Part shown: positions 38,701 to 46,869 of the stretch, piece after piece
Layout of the letters: each line of letters starts with the position of its first letter
Numbering within the stretch: the stretch's first letter is position 1
Source of the DNA: Tenacibaculum discolor
Lineage (GTDB): Bacteria > Bacteroidota > Bacteroidia > Flavobacteriales > Flavobacteriaceae
Reading direction: 5' to 3'
Assembly: GCF_003664185.1 (NCBI RefSeq)
Contig: NZ_RCCS01000004.1
Coordinates: 124,001-188,000, forward strand
DNA: 64,000 nucleotides
Program-made: the position numbers and the translations under genes
The notes under the pieces: model-generated
What the model was told of the DNA's origin: nothing
Seen by the model: only the letters and a program-made list of their open reading frames with translations
The model's database searches: none

Positions 38701-38861
38701 ATTTCTTTTTTGAGCGTTTACCTAAAGGAATATATGTATTTGAATATGATGTTCGTGTAAATAATGCAGGAAATTTCAGCAATGGTATTACAACAATTCA
38801 AAGTATGTATGCCCCTGAGTTTACTAGTCATTCAAAAGGAGAAAGATTACTAATTAAATAA
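32748..38861 (+). CDS. Giant alpha-2-macroglobulin family protein with thioester motif
   Basis: 2037 residues. Signal peptide (FSTLIQAQ), a ~330-residue helical N-terminal region, then MG domains: FIFTDRSIYRPGQTVYFKT is the MG2 signature and SVEEYKRPKFETEF a typical MG3 start. The A2M domain has TAFFYPHLQTDKEGNITFSF and FTTPEALTRWKLQLLAHTKEL. The thioester site is ECSEQTFARYYANTLA with Cys1482 and Gln1485. Bacterial members trap proteases in the periplasm or on the surface. Just before the A2M domain there is LDQVVATTLGIKKTEEEK, which looks like the SusC box rather than A2M sequence. It is monocistronic, with a structured leader. Confidence 0.93.
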   Translation: MKKTTFLLLMILFSTLIQAQENYNNLWEKVHKFESDNLPKSALKIVNTIYDKAEKSNNAPQIIKSLFYKSKYSLTLEENAQLKIIDEFKQQINKSDFPTKNVLENVLANLYWQYFNQNRWKFYNRTQTQQKVNENDFRTWDLNTLFAEIHCHYQNSLENETQLQKTVIHTFKDIIQTEKGSKKYRPTLFDFLAHNALEFYKTTETNITKPTYQFKIDDILYLSDANKFSKLNLTTKDDLSLQFNALKIYQKLINFHLKNNNLDAFADVDIQRLQFVNQHATLNNKQELLLQTLKASVSNYKNNEISGLYSYEIARIYNQQAGSYKAGKNEEFRFKNREALAICKKVIEQFPKSLAAEKSEYLQQQIKTTSLSILSEKFVPIQSHSRLLVTYNNIDKLYFSAYKIDQKQLEELQKIYKVEERFSFIKKLTKATSWNSNLRNEKDNLLHTTEVVVPQLTQGNYLIVAHQNTTFNSKDLYATAHLQATNLVLVENNNDGVKTFQVVDRNNGKPIKNAELLLQNKQRRYGKSIHKKLTTDKNGFASFKSDDSYGNVYVTITYKNDTAIFGNYYLNKYQKHVSPTENNSYTKIRPFIFTDRSIYRPGQTVYFKTIFIQETEDKSTPFTNEFVQVTLNNVNGEVVKKLDLKLNEYGSASGEIILPSTGLTGEYWFSIDKSEKQKSTFYDTIDFDFEHEDYITRISVEEYKRPKFETEFKPVTKTYKLHDSITVNGFAKAFAGSNITDAKVVYRVHRKVQYPIWWYWRKPQFTSEAQEITHGELITDSQGNFSITFKALPDESVNKENLPVFEYEITADVTDVNGETRSAISIVKVGYHALLTNIQVPSTIHKSDKKATIGISSKNLNGEFIPAEGSIKVYKLQAPENPLRKRPWNAPDYQDISESEFRNLFPHDAYTSEEQNSQNWKKGKLVFEQAFNTQNSKEVTLTNYKKWISGKYIVILDTKDKFGQKVTDKARFTIIDHKEKSVVDNQLFTYNTNKTIYKPNDIIVLQIGSASKDVTVIVQTEKNHAIIDTKLIRLNNKIKTIEIPVTKQDVGGFVIKYYFVNYNSFVSGMIPISVPNEQDSITIETNTFRDKLQPGTQETWSFTIKNDKNNKVAAEVLASMYDASLDEFKPHNWEFSPISTSTYYSQSGYANAYQSFGNERFRVFNNNYPSSFKTQRYDQLNWFGFYFGMNRNIRLRGLAMSSKMQPSPEREIVEEETLLDTQENLLDQVVATTLGIKKTEEEKVSLDGVQIRKNLQETAFFYPHLQTDKEGNITFSFTTPEALTRWKLQLLAHTKELQSITKTLTTVTQKELMVIPNAPRFLREGDQITLNTKIANISDKNLQGTALLILTDAITGKEINLLDNSTKNQSFSVDSNGNTNVAWNLSIPDTYQAIQYKVVAKAGDFSDGEQNVLPVLSNRMLVTETLPMWVRSNQTKTFTLDKLKNQTSTTLSHHKLTLEVTSNPAWYAVQALPYLMEYPYECSEQTFARYYANTLASHIANSNPRIQEVFNTWKSSDALLSNLEKNQELKSLIIQETPWLRDAQSETEQKKRIALLFDLNKMKNEQQNAINKLLQMQLNNGGFPWFKGNDNPNVYITNHIATGFGHLQKLGIDNKDDSLQKMLMDAIHFLDAEIEHTYKRLLESAERIKAEKGQKKYTEYLKKNHLNYFIIQYLYMRSFYTNIEINDTTKTAFEYYKSQTATYWKEFSLYGKGQIALLQFRNGNTQISSKILKSLRENSITSDELGMYWKENQPSWYWYQAPIETQSLLIEAFSEIENNTETIDNLKIWLLKNKQTNRWKTTKATTEAVYALLLQGSDWISVTDMLDIKIGNQTINPTKLENTKVEAGTGYFKTSWNGSEITPNMSTVSISKKGKGIAWSGLYWQYFEDLDKITSAKTPLQLNKKLFKKVNTNTGKQLQEVTENTQLNVGDLITVRIELRSDRDMEFVHMKDMRASGVEPINVLSQYKWQDGLGYYESTKDAATNFFFERLPKGIYVFEYDVRVNNAGNFSNGITTIQSMYAPEFTSHSKGERLLIK

Positions 38862-38901
38862 AATAACTATCTTAGCAACACATAACATTAAATTAAAAAT
38901 T

Positions 38902-39375
38902 ATGAAAAAAATCTTTTTATTTATCGGATTTTTAACCCTTTCGTTTTTTACAGCTAATGCCCAAGAAATCTCTGACAACGCTATTGGTCTTCGTTTAGGA
39001 GATAATGATGGTTTTGGAGCTGAAATCTCTTACCAACGTAGATTAAGCGATAACAATCGTTTAGAACTTGATTTAGGTTTAAGAAATGGTAGTGGCTATG
39101 ATGGATTTAAAGCTACTGCTTTATACCAATGGGTATGGCAATTAGAAAACCGCTTTAACTGGTTCGCTGGTGCTGGTGGTGGTTTAGGTCACTGGAATGC
39201 AAAGAATGTAGATGTGTCAGAAACATACGTTTTTGTTTCTGGTGTAATTGGAATCGAATATAGTTTTGATATCCCTTTAATGATTTCTTTAGATTACAGA
39301 CCTGACATAGGATTCGGTGATTACTATAAAGACTTTAACTCTGACTTCGGTTTAGGTATCCGTTACCAATTCTAA
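38902..39375 (+). CDS. Small outer-membrane beta-barrel-like protein
   Basis: 157 residues with signal peptide (LSFFTANAQ). The mature part alternates polar and hydrophobic residues in ~8 strands (IGLRLGDNDGFGAEISYQ, NRLELDLGLRNGSG, FVSGVIGIEYSFDIP, FGLGIRYQF) and ends in Phe, as small barrels do. Function unknown. It starts 40 bases after the macroglobulin gene and precedes a strong terminator, so it may be cotranscribed with it. Confidence 0.82.
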   Translation: MKKIFLFIGFLTLSFFTANAQEISDNAIGLRLGDNDGFGAEISYQRRLSDNNRLELDLGLRNGSGYDGFKATALYQWVWQLENRFNWFAGAGGGLGHWNAKNVDVSETYVFVSGVIGIEYSFDIPLMISLDYRPDIGFGDYYKDFNSDFGLGIRYQF

Positions 39376-39397
39376 AAAGACAATAATAAAATTTATA

Positions 39398-39429
39398 AAA
39401 AACCTCCAAGTTAACTTGGAGGTTTTTCT
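39398..39429 (+). terminator. Terminator after the small barrel gene
   Basis: A perfect 15-bp inverted repeat (arms AAAAACCTCCAAGTT and AACTTGGAGGTTTTT) ends in CTTTTT. Confidence 0.93.
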
Positions 39430-39640
39430 TTTTATGCCCTTATAATTTAAACGTTAAATGTTTTTATAAAGTAATTTTTACTTTAATTCAAAAACACCAA
39501 AACATCATTAAAACCTTAACCAATTAACATATAATCAACTTTATAAATACATTTTAATAATTTTTTACTAACAAATTTGAAATCTGGTTGCTAGTTATCA
39601 TAAATAATTTCGCCGTGGATAATTCACTAAAGATTTCAAA

Positions 39641-42388
39641 ATGAAAAAAATAATTTTAATTACTTTATGCTTTGTTAGTATTTTAGGATACTCACAAAGT
39701 AAATCTGGATTAAAAGGAAGAGTTTTAGACGAAACAAATCAACCTTTACCTGGAGCTACGATTAGCATTCCTTCTTTACAAGTTGGATTTTCTACAGACT
39801 TTAATGGAAACTACGAACTTTTAAATCTACCAATAGGGAATTATGAAGTTCAAATATCCTTCCTAGGTTATCAAACTCTAACAGAAACTATTACACTTAC
39901 AAACAGTATTCAATCTAATAATTTTTCTCTAACGCCTAAAATAGATAGATTGGATGAAGTTGTTATTAAAGGAAGTATTGGTAAAGGACAAGCCAAAGCC
40001 CTTAACCAACAAAAAAATAAAGAGAATATAACTAATATTATTTCTGCAGATCAAGTAGGAAAGTTTCCAGACGCAAATATTGGTGATGCCTTAAAGCGTG
40101 TTCCTGGTATTTCTATGCAAAATGATCAAGGAGAAGCTAGAGATATTGTTATTCGTGGATTAGCACCTCAATTAAACTCGGTAACTTTAAATGGTGACAG
40201 AATTCCTTCTGCTGAAGGAGATAACCGTAGAGTTCAAATGGATTTAATTCCTTCTGACATGATTCAAACTATTGAAGTTAACAAAGCAGTAACTCCAGAT
40301 ATGGAAGGAGACGCTATTGGTGGTTCCGTTAATTTAGTTACACGCTCTGCTCCTACTACTTTTAGAGCTTTCGTTGCTGGTTCTTACGGACAAAATCCTG
40401 TAAGAAATACGCCTAACTATAACGTTTCTGCTTTAGTTGCCAACAGAACTTTTAAAGACAAACTAGGATATGTTATCAATGCTTCTTATAACTCTAACGA
40501 TTATGGTTCAGATAATGTTGAGTTTGAATGGGAAAAAGAAAATGGTAAAGTCTACATTGGTGAACACGATATTAGACGCTACGACGTAAAAAGAAATAGA
40601 ATGAGCGTTTCTGCTAACTTAGACTGGACACCAGACAACAACAATACAATTTTCTTCAAGTCTATGTACAACCAACGAAACGATTATGAAAATCGTTACA
40701 GAGTGCGTTTTAGAAAAATAGATGAACCTGATGCTACTGGATTATCAAAAGCTGAAGTACGTCGTCAAACTAAAGGTGGTATCAACAACAATACAAACGA
40801 CAACACGCGTTTAGAGCGTCAAAGTACTTACAATATATCTGTAGGTGGAGAACATATTATTTTTGGGAACATTAAGTTGAACTGGAAAACAGGAACCGCC
40901 AAAGCAAAAGAAGAGCGTCCAGACGAACGTTACATAAGTTTTGAGAATGATGATATTGAAGTTATGCAAGACTTTTCGCGAACAAACTTCCCTGTATTAC
41001 GTCCAACAAATAACGATTTTAACAATCCTTCAACTTTTGATTACAAAGAAGTAACCCAACAACAAGGATTTACACAAGAACGTAAAATCAGTTCTAATTT
41101 TGATGTCTTGGCTCCTATCAATTCTACTGGAGCTTATAAAAACTCTTTAAAATTTGGATTTAAGCACAAATACAAAGAAAAAGTAAGAGACAATAGTTTT
41201 TATGAATATGATTTAGAAGATCAATTTCCAACCATGAATACCACTACTACTAAAGACTATACTATTAATGGTTATTTAGCAGGCGATGATTATAAATCAG
41301 GGCTATTTGTTTCAAAAGAATTTTTAGGAAGTTTAAATTTAACAGGAGGTGAACTTGTACTAGATGAATTTGTTCCTGAAAACTACAATGCTAACGAAAA
41401 TATTTATGCCTTTTACGGAATGTTGCAACAAAACATCAATAATAACTTTTCTTTTATTGCAGGTGTAAGAGTTGAAAAAACAACAACTGACTACAATGGT
41501 TTTGCTATTGATGTTGAAACTGCTGAAGATTTAAGCGATGTAACTAAAACATCAGGAACTAGAAACTACACAAACTGGTTACCAAACTTACAAGCAAAAT
41601 ACAATATTGATAAAAACACCATTGTTAGAGCTGCTTGGACAAACACAATTGCTAGGCCTAATTATTACGATTTAGTACCTTATAGAAACATTAATAGTGA
41701 TGATATTGAAGCTGAGTATGGAAACCCAAATTTAAACCCTACTGAAGCAATGAACTTTGATTTAATGTTTGAACACTACTTTAGCAATGTCGGAATTATA
41801 TCAGCAGGAGTTTTTTACAAAGATTTAGATAAATTTATTTACAATTCAGTTACTGAAGAACCAATTACCATTGGGGGTGTTACAGAAACTTATGATGTTA
41901 CAAGGCCTTTCAACGGAGGTACTGCCGAAATTTATGGTTTTGAAGTTGCTTTACAACGTAAATTAAACTTCTTACCAGGTTTCTTAAGAAACTTAACAGT
42001 GTATGGTAACTATACCTATACAGATTCTAAAACAGATGGTATTGCTGATAGAGAAGATGGATTGCCTTTGGCTGGTGCTGTTAAAAACATGTTTAACGGA
42101 TCGTTGGCCTATGAAAGTTCTAAACTATCAATTAGAGCCTCTTTAAACTTTGCTGATGATTATATTTTTGAATACGGAGACGATGCTTTTACAGATGTGT
42201 TTTATGACGAACAATTGTTTGTAGACTTAAATGCTTCTTACCGTATTACTAAAAACTTACAAGTCTTTGCTGAAGCAAAAAACTTAACCAATCAAGAATT
42301 ACGTTTTTACCAAGGTACAAAACACCAAACAATGCAAGCTGAGTTTTATAACTATAATTGGAATGCTGGTTTAAAATACAATTTTTAA
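39641..42388 (+). CDS. TonB-dependent receptor, likely for phytate or its products
   Basis: 915 residues. Signal peptide (SILGYSQ), carboxypeptidase-regulatory domain (LKGRVLDETNQPLPGATI, STDFNGNYELLNLPIGNYEV), plug with FPDANIGDALKRVPGISM and IVIRGLAPQLNSVTLNG, and a barrel ending NYNWNAGLKYNF. It belongs to the CirA/FecA-like group rather than SusC, and no SusD follows. The phytase gene starts 2 bases after the stop, so the receptor probably imports the enzyme's substrate, its product or a related phosphorylated ligand; this is inferred from the operon. The 200-base upstream region shows TAATTTCG near 39612 as a one-mismatch -7 box. Confidence 0.9.
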   Translation: MKKIILITLCFVSILGYSQSKSGLKGRVLDETNQPLPGATISIPSLQVGFSTDFNGNYELLNLPIGNYEVQISFLGYQTLTETITLTNSIQSNNFSLTPKIDRLDEVVIKGSIGKGQAKALNQQKNKENITNIISADQVGKFPDANIGDALKRVPGISMQNDQGEARDIVIRGLAPQLNSVTLNGDRIPSAEGDNRRVQMDLIPSDMIQTIEVNKAVTPDMEGDAIGGSVNLVTRSAPTTFRAFVAGSYGQNPVRNTPNYNVSALVANRTFKDKLGYVINASYNSNDYGSDNVEFEWEKENGKVYIGEHDIRRYDVKRNRMSVSANLDWTPDNNNTIFFKSMYNQRNDYENRYRVRFRKIDEPDATGLSKAEVRRQTKGGINNNTNDNTRLERQSTYNISVGGEHIIFGNIKLNWKTGTAKAKEERPDERYISFENDDIEVMQDFSRTNFPVLRPTNNDFNNPSTFDYKEVTQQQGFTQERKISSNFDVLAPINSTGAYKNSLKFGFKHKYKEKVRDNSFYEYDLEDQFPTMNTTTTKDYTINGYLAGDDYKSGLFVSKEFLGSLNLTGGELVLDEFVPENYNANENIYAFYGMLQQNINNNFSFIAGVRVEKTTTDYNGFAIDVETAEDLSDVTKTSGTRNYTNWLPNLQAKYNIDKNTIVRAAWTNTIARPNYYDLVPYRNINSDDIEAEYGNPNLNPTEAMNFDLMFEHYFSNVGIISAGVFYKDLDKFIYNSVTEEPITIGGVTETYDVTRPFNGGTAEIYGFEVALQRKLNFLPGFLRNLTVYGNYTYTDSKTDGIADREDGLPLAGAVKNMFNGSLAYESSKLSIRASLNFADDYIFEYGDDAFTDVFYDEQLFVDLNASYRITKNLQVFAEAKNLTNQELRFYQGTKHQTMQAEFYNYNWNAGLKYNF

Positions 42389-42390
42389 GA

Positions 42391-43455
42391 ATGAATAATT
42401 TATATAAAATAACACTTACTTGCCTTATTTTAAGCGCTTGTAAAGTTGAAAAAATAGTACATCAAAACCCACAAACTAAACCAGTAGTAGCTTTAGTTGC
42501 TGACGCTGAAACAGAACCTGTTACTTCTTTTGACGACGCTGCTGATGATCCGTGTGTGTGGGTAAACCCTGCTGATGTAACAAAATCAACCATAATTGGT
42601 ACAAACAAAAAAGAAGGTTTAGAAGTCTATAATTTAGACGGAAAACGCTTGTATTCTTATAAAATAGGACGTGTAAACAATGTTGATATTCGTGACGGAT
42701 TTTCATTAAACGGAAAAGAAGTTTCGGTTGTTACTGCTAGTAATAGAACACACAATACTATTTCTGTATTGATTGTAAAGCCAACTGGTGAATTAGAAGA
42801 TGTTGCTGCGAGAAAAATAACTTCTAACTTAAAAGAAGTATACGGTTTAGGGATGTACAAGAGCCCTAAAAATAACAAATTTTATGTTTTTATGGTTGGT
42901 AAAAAAGGCGGTATTGAACAATGGGAATTGTTTGAAAACAATACTCAAATTGACGCCAAGTTAGTCCGTGAATTTTCATTAGGAAGTCAAGGAGAAGGTA
43001 TTGTTGCCGATGATGTACATGCTAAGGTATATATTGGTGAAGAAGATAAAGCCTTATGGAAATATGATGCAGAACCCAATGCTGAAAACAACCGTGTAAA
43101 GGTTATCAGCACCAAAGACTTGAATATAAAAGATGATTTTGAAGGTGTTACCTTATACGATGCTGGAAACGGAAAAGGATATATTATTTTATCCTCACAA
43201 GGAAATAACAGTTATGCTGTTTTCGATAGAGTTAGCAATCAATACTTAGGAAGTTTCTCATTAAAAGATGGTGTGATTGATGGTACCTATGATACGGATG
43301 GAATTGATGTAACTTCTGTTAATTTTGGTACAAAATACCCTAAAGGGTTCTTTATTGCGCAAGATGGTGCTAATACCCAAGGTAAGGACAGCTTGCATCA
43401 AAATTTTAAAATCATTGACTGGCAAAAAATTTCTAAAAGTCTACATTTAGATTAG
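42391..43455 (+). CDS. Beta-propeller phytase (3-phytase), lipoprotein
   Basis: 354 residues from the ATG at 42391 (LTCLILSAC lipobox, Cys18); an earlier in-frame start would overlap the receptor gene. The propeller carries the family's calcium and active-site segments: TSFDDAADDPCVWVNP, TIIGTNKKEGLEVYNLDG, NNVDIRDGF, SQGEGIVADDVHAKVYIGEE, DDFEGVTLY, LSSQGNNSYAVFDR and GTYDTDGIDVTS. It releases phosphate from phytate outside or at the surface of the cell. It is coupled to the TonB receptor upstream, so this is a phosphorus-scavenging operon ending in a clear terminator. Confidence 0.94.
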   Translation: MNNLYKITLTCLILSACKVEKIVHQNPQTKPVVALVADAETEPVTSFDDAADDPCVWVNPADVTKSTIIGTNKKEGLEVYNLDGKRLYSYKIGRVNNVDIRDGFSLNGKEVSVVTASNRTHNTISVLIVKPTGELEDVAARKITSNLKEVYGLGMYKSPKNNKFYVFMVGKKGGIEQWELFENNTQIDAKLVREFSLGSQGEGIVADDVHAKVYIGEEDKALWKYDAEPNAENNRVKVISTKDLNIKDDFEGVTLYDAGNGKGYIILSSQGNNSYAVFDRVSNQYLGSFSLKDGVIDGTYDTDGIDVTSVNFGTKYPKGFFIAQDGANTQGKDSLHQNFKIIDWQKISKSLHLD

Positions 43456-43484
43456 TATACATAGTGTGTTTGTTGTGTAATTTG

Positions 43485-43515
43485 AAAAGCCTCTAAGTTA
43501 ATTAGAGGCTTTTTT
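43485..43515. terminator. Bidirectional terminator between phytase and DUF4136 genes
   Basis: Stem AAAAGCCTCTAA / TTAGAGGCTTTT (12 bp) with a five-base loop; T run on the plus strand and A run at the left foot. It lies between convergent genes. Confidence 0.9.
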
Positions 43516-43522
43516 AACTATC

Positions 43523-44038
43523 TTATTTTGGCGGATAGTTATTAAGCACTTTTCCAACTACTTTTTGAAAATGTAATTTCTTTTGTTCTGGAGTCGCTTT
43601 TTCTCTTAATTCGCTAGTAACAATTCCTTGCCATATTAACTGGTTATTTTTACTCTCAACAAAATCAATGGTTAATTGCTGATTTATTTTTCTACTCTCA
43701 ATAGGTATACCCCCTGAAATTCCAAATCCAACATTTCTTCCTCCACTTCCTAAGCCAACACCTATCGTATTTCTATTAAGAGACTCTCTTTCTTCAGATA
43801 AAATATTAATATACATATCTGGGTTTTCAGTCAATTGCATTCCTTTAGCTTCCAAAGCTACTGTTACTTCGTAAGTAACCCTTTTTATATCCAACTCATT
43901 TAAACCTTTACCAGCATCTTCAAAAAAATTAAAGGTTTTATACTGACTAAAATCTGTTTGACTATCGTAGTCATATACTACTTTAGAAGAGGAGCACCCA
44001 ATAATAACTAGCAGAAAAAAATATTTGTAATACTTCAT
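43523..44038 (-). CDS. DUF4136-domain lipoprotein
   Basis: 171 residues from the ATG at 44038, where the lipoprotein signal begins (LLVIIGCSSSK, lipobox IIGC); an upstream start adds ten residues ahead of the signal. The domain has DYDSQTDFSQYKTFNFFED, PDMYINILSEERE, a Gly-rich GVGLGSGGRNVGFGISGG and IDFVESKNNQLIWQGIV, as in DUF4136 proteins. These are periplasmic-side lipoproteins of unknown role. Single-gene unit. Confidence 0.88.
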   Translation of the reverse strand: MKYYKYFFLLVIIGCSSSKVVYDYDSQTDFSQYKTFNFFEDAGKGLNELDIKRVTYEVTVALEAKGMQLTENPDMYINILSEERESLNRNTIGVGLGSGGRNVGFGISGGIPIESRKINQQLTIDFVESKNNQLIWQGIVTSELREKATPEQKKLHFQKVVGKVLNNYPPK

Positions 44039-44091
44039 ATATAAATTCTTTACGGTGTATTTAATCAAAAACTATACCTTATAAAAATACA

Positions 44092-44117
44092 AAAAGCCTC
44101 GCGTAAACGAGACTTTT
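44092..44117 (-). terminator. Terminator of the subtilase gene
   Basis: On the minus strand, AAAAGTCTCG pairs with CGAGGCTTTT (one G-U pair) and a T run follows, 23 bases after the stop codon. Confidence 0.8.
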
Positions 44118-44140
44118 TCTAAGGTTAGTTAGTTGATTTT

Positions 44141-45625
44141 TTATTGAACCGCTTTTAAAGCATCAATATTTCCATATCCAAACTCTGAATGCTTGTTTGG
44201 ATAAAAATCAGCAGACTCTTTCATTTTTTGTAAAACTTGTTCTCTTGACCAAGAAGGATTTTTTGCCCATACCAATGCAGCAATACCTGCTGTAGTAGCT
44301 GTAGCTACAGATGAACCTCCAATATAATTTTCCTGCCCGTCATAATAACTTAATACAGGTATTTTATTATCCGTTCCGTTAGTACGTTGCATTTGTACAG
44401 TAAAATCAATTTGTGATCCTGTATGACATACATCACACTTGCTATATTGTCCTTCTTTAACACCTGTTACCGCAACAGTTTCAGACATACTTGCTGGAAA
44501 AATTACTCCATACCAAGTAGTAAATGAAGTAGAAGTTCCTCCTGCTGCTAAAATCATCTTTCCTTTGCTATGTGCATACTTTACTGCATCTGATACATTA
44601 CCAATACTAAACGGAGAACCTAATGACATAGAAATAACTTTCACATCACTCCTATTTGCCAATGCTGTTAATGCTTCAACAACACCTCTTTTTTCATGGT
44701 AATCGTCAATTACTACATTTTCAACAGCTCTATACGTTACTAAGTTTGCGTTATAAGCAACACCTACAGGTAAATTATCATTATTTCTTGGAGCAGTAGC
44801 TACTGCTGCCATTTTAGTTCCATGACCACACTTGTCATTTACTCCATCATAATTATTAGACCAAGCCCACCAAGAATCTACAAAGGTTCCATATTTCTGA
44901 ACTGTTCTTCCTGATGAATATCCATCGTTAAAATATTGATTCATCCATTTTTGTTCTGGTGATAAACCAGAATCAACAACCGCTACAGTTACACCTGAAC
45001 CTGTACTGTAATTCCAAGCTTGTGAAATATTGTGTGCATCGAAAGACCATGGTAACCTAGCACCTGGTGATACTGTACGATAATCACTCGTATTTAAAGT
45101 TGCTGTACCATACCCACATCCTGAAGAACCTGATGAATCTGATTTAGCTTGAGCAGTTGACTCTAAAAAACTATATCCTCCTGGTTCTATATAACGAACT
45201 CTGCTGTCTTTTAATAAGACATTTATTGTTTCCTTGTTGGTAACTTTAATGTCTAATACATTAATACTTTCGTTTACATATAATTCCGTTTCTCCTTTTG
45301 CTGAAGTAGGTTCAAAACTTCTCACTAAGGCTAGTAACTCATTTTTAATATTAGCGCTTTCTTCACTCTTCGCATAGTTATTTTTTGAAGTACCGTAGCC
45401 TATAGTCAAGATATTCTCTCCATGATTCACTGCACTCCATATTGTATGAGCATCTTGTGACATCCATTTAAAATCTCCTGTCTTTTGTAAAGATTCCTTG
45501 ATTTTTGAATTGATTTCTTTTTTGGTAAGTAAATCTTGATCTTGTTTTATGTCTAATGTTTCATCATTATTAGAACATGAGATCATAGTTAAAACAACCG
45601 TTAGACTTAAAAGTGTTTTTTTCAT
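44141..45625 (-). CDS. Subtilisin-like (S8) serine protease, lipoprotein
   Basis: 494 residues. Lipobox ISC (Cys17) then a propeptide to about residue 155. The catalytic triad is Asp218 (VAVVDSGLS), His268 (DKCGHGTKMA) and Ser439 (IGGSSVATATTAGIAAL). The usual oxyanion-hole Asn in AAGN is not there: the segment reads ILAAGGTSTSF, with Gly at that place. This may lower activity or another Asn may take over. Two Cys in YSKCDVCHTGS could form a disulfide or bind metal. No T9SS sorting domain, so it is a membrane-anchored protease. Single gene with its own terminator. Confidence 0.92.
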   Translation of the reverse strand: MKKTLLSLTVVLTMISCSNNDETLDIKQDQDLLTKKEINSKIKESLQKTGDFKWMSQDAHTIWSAVNHGENILTIGYGTSKNNYAKSEESANIKNELLALVRSFEPTSAKGETELYVNESINVLDIKVTNKETINVLLKDSRVRYIEPGGYSFLESTAQAKSDSSGSSGCGYGTATLNTSDYRTVSPGARLPWSFDAHNISQAWNYSTGSGVTVAVVDSGLSPEQKWMNQYFNDGYSSGRTVQKYGTFVDSWWAWSNNYDGVNDKCGHGTKMAAVATAPRNNDNLPVGVAYNANLVTYRAVENVVIDDYHEKRGVVEALTALANRSDVKVISMSLGSPFSIGNVSDAVKYAHSKGKMILAAGGTSTSFTTWYGVIFPASMSETVAVTGVKEGQYSKCDVCHTGSQIDFTVQMQRTNGTDNKIPVLSYYDGQENYIGGSSVATATTAGIAALVWAKNPSWSREQVLQKMKESADFYPNKHSEFGYGNIDALKAVQ

Positions 45626-45754
45626 TTTCTGAAGGGGTTAAAGATTAAATTTATTTTTCCGAATATACTAAAATTTTAATATAATTTTAACACTTAACAT
45701 AACTAAAGTTCACGATAATTAACATTACCTTAAAACCCACATGTAGAAAGCCAA

Positions 45755-45780
45755 TAAAAAAAGGAGCCTATAGCTCCTTC
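45755..45780 (-). terminator. Terminator of the M28 peptidase gene
   Basis: On the minus strand, AAGGAGC / GCTCCTT (7 bp, five-base loop) runs into eight T residues, 24 bases after the stop codon. Confidence 0.85.
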
Positions 45781-45803
45781 TTTACTTTAAGTTTTCAATA
45801 TGT

Positions 45804-46802
45804 TTACTCCATATTTACTCTAGAGGGTGTATCTTTTCCTTCAATAATACTTTGAGTACCTCTAGCAACTGCTTTTACAGTTTCTGTTAAAACAGTCATA
45901 TTTAACGTTTCAGCCTCATCTGTTACTTTATGATAATCAGCATCAATATCAATTGGAGTGGTTGAAAATGTATGAGACGGCACCCCTAAACGTGCTAAAG
46001 AAGCATTATCCGATCTTAAGAACAATTGAAATTTAGGGTATGGATCTGGAAATAACTTGTATCCTGATCCTTCTAAATTCTTTTGAATTATTTTTCCAAA
46101 ATCCGATTTATCAAAACCAGTTAACCATGCAGTTTTAGGTCCTGTTTTTGGTTGTTTTCCTATTAACTCTAAATTAATTCCAGCTATAAACTTATCGGCA
46201 TCAATTCCTTTTCCAAAGTATTCAGAACCTACTAATCCCATTTCTTCAGCTGTAAAACATACAAACAAAATACTACGTTCATTATTTCCTTTTTTAGCAT
46301 AATATTCAGCTAATGATAATACACCAGTAACACCAGAAGCATCATCATTCGCACCATTAAAAATTCTATCCCCTTCTCCGTCTTTCTTTACACCTAAATG
46401 ATCATGATGTGCAGATACAATAACAAACTCATTTTTTTTAGACTTTCCTTCTAACAAGCCTATAATATTACTCATTTTAATTCCTTTATACTCGAAGTTT
46501 TGGCGATATGTAGTTAATGTATCAAAAGTTTTTAAACCAATTCTTTTGTATTCATTTTCTATATACTGAGTTGCTTTTTCCATTCCCTCAGTCCCAGGTT
46601 TCCTACCTTCCATTTCATCTGAAGCAAGTGTATATAAGTGTTTTCTTACTAAAATAGAATCAATTAACTCTTCTTTATTTTGTTTTTTCTGAGTTACCTC
46701 AACAGTATTCATAGCAACCTCGCTACTAGTATTTTTAGTTTGCTTACACGACAGTAAAACTGATACACTTACAAGTGCAAATGGATATAAAACTTTTTTC
46801 AT
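45804..46802 (-). CDS. M28-family zinc aminopeptidase, lipoprotein
   Basis: 332 residues. Lipobox LSC (Cys19). The co-catalytic zinc ligands can be read as His132 and Asp134 (AHHDHLG), Asp153 or 154 (NGANDDASG), Glu186-Glu187 (FTAEEMGLVGSEYFG), and His291 near the C terminus. The usual Asp ligand after the core strand appears as Glu212 (GINLELIG), a conservative change. It trims amino acids from peptides in the periplasm or at the surface. Single gene, divergent from kdsA. Confidence 0.93.
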   Translation of the reverse strand: MKKVLYPFALVSVSVLLSCKQTKNTSSEVAMNTVEVTQKKQNKEELIDSILVRKHLYTLASDEMEGRKPGTEGMEKATQYIENEYKRIGLKTFDTLTTYRQNFEYKGIKMSNIIGLLEGKSKKNEFVIVSAHHDHLGVKKDGEGDRIFNGANDDASGVTGVLSLAEYYAKKGNNERSILFVCFTAEEMGLVGSEYFGKGIDADKFIAGINLELIGKQPKTGPKTAWLTGFDKSDFGKIIQKNLEGSGYKLFPDPYPKFQLFLRSDNASLARLGVPSHTFSTTPIDIDADYHKVTDEAETLNMTVLTETVKAVARGTQSIIEGKDTPSRVNME

Positions 46803-46845
46803 TCTTTATTTATTTAAAAGCCTAAATATAGCCAATTTAATTTCT

Positions 46846-46853
46846 TAATTTTG
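46846..46853 (+). promoter_or_regulatory. -7 promoter box for kdsA
   Basis: TAATTTTG matches TAnnTTTG exactly and ends 16 bases before the kdsA ATG. No clear -33 TTG is seen. Confidence 0.5.
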
Positions 46854-46869
46854 TTGAAAATTTTTAAGG

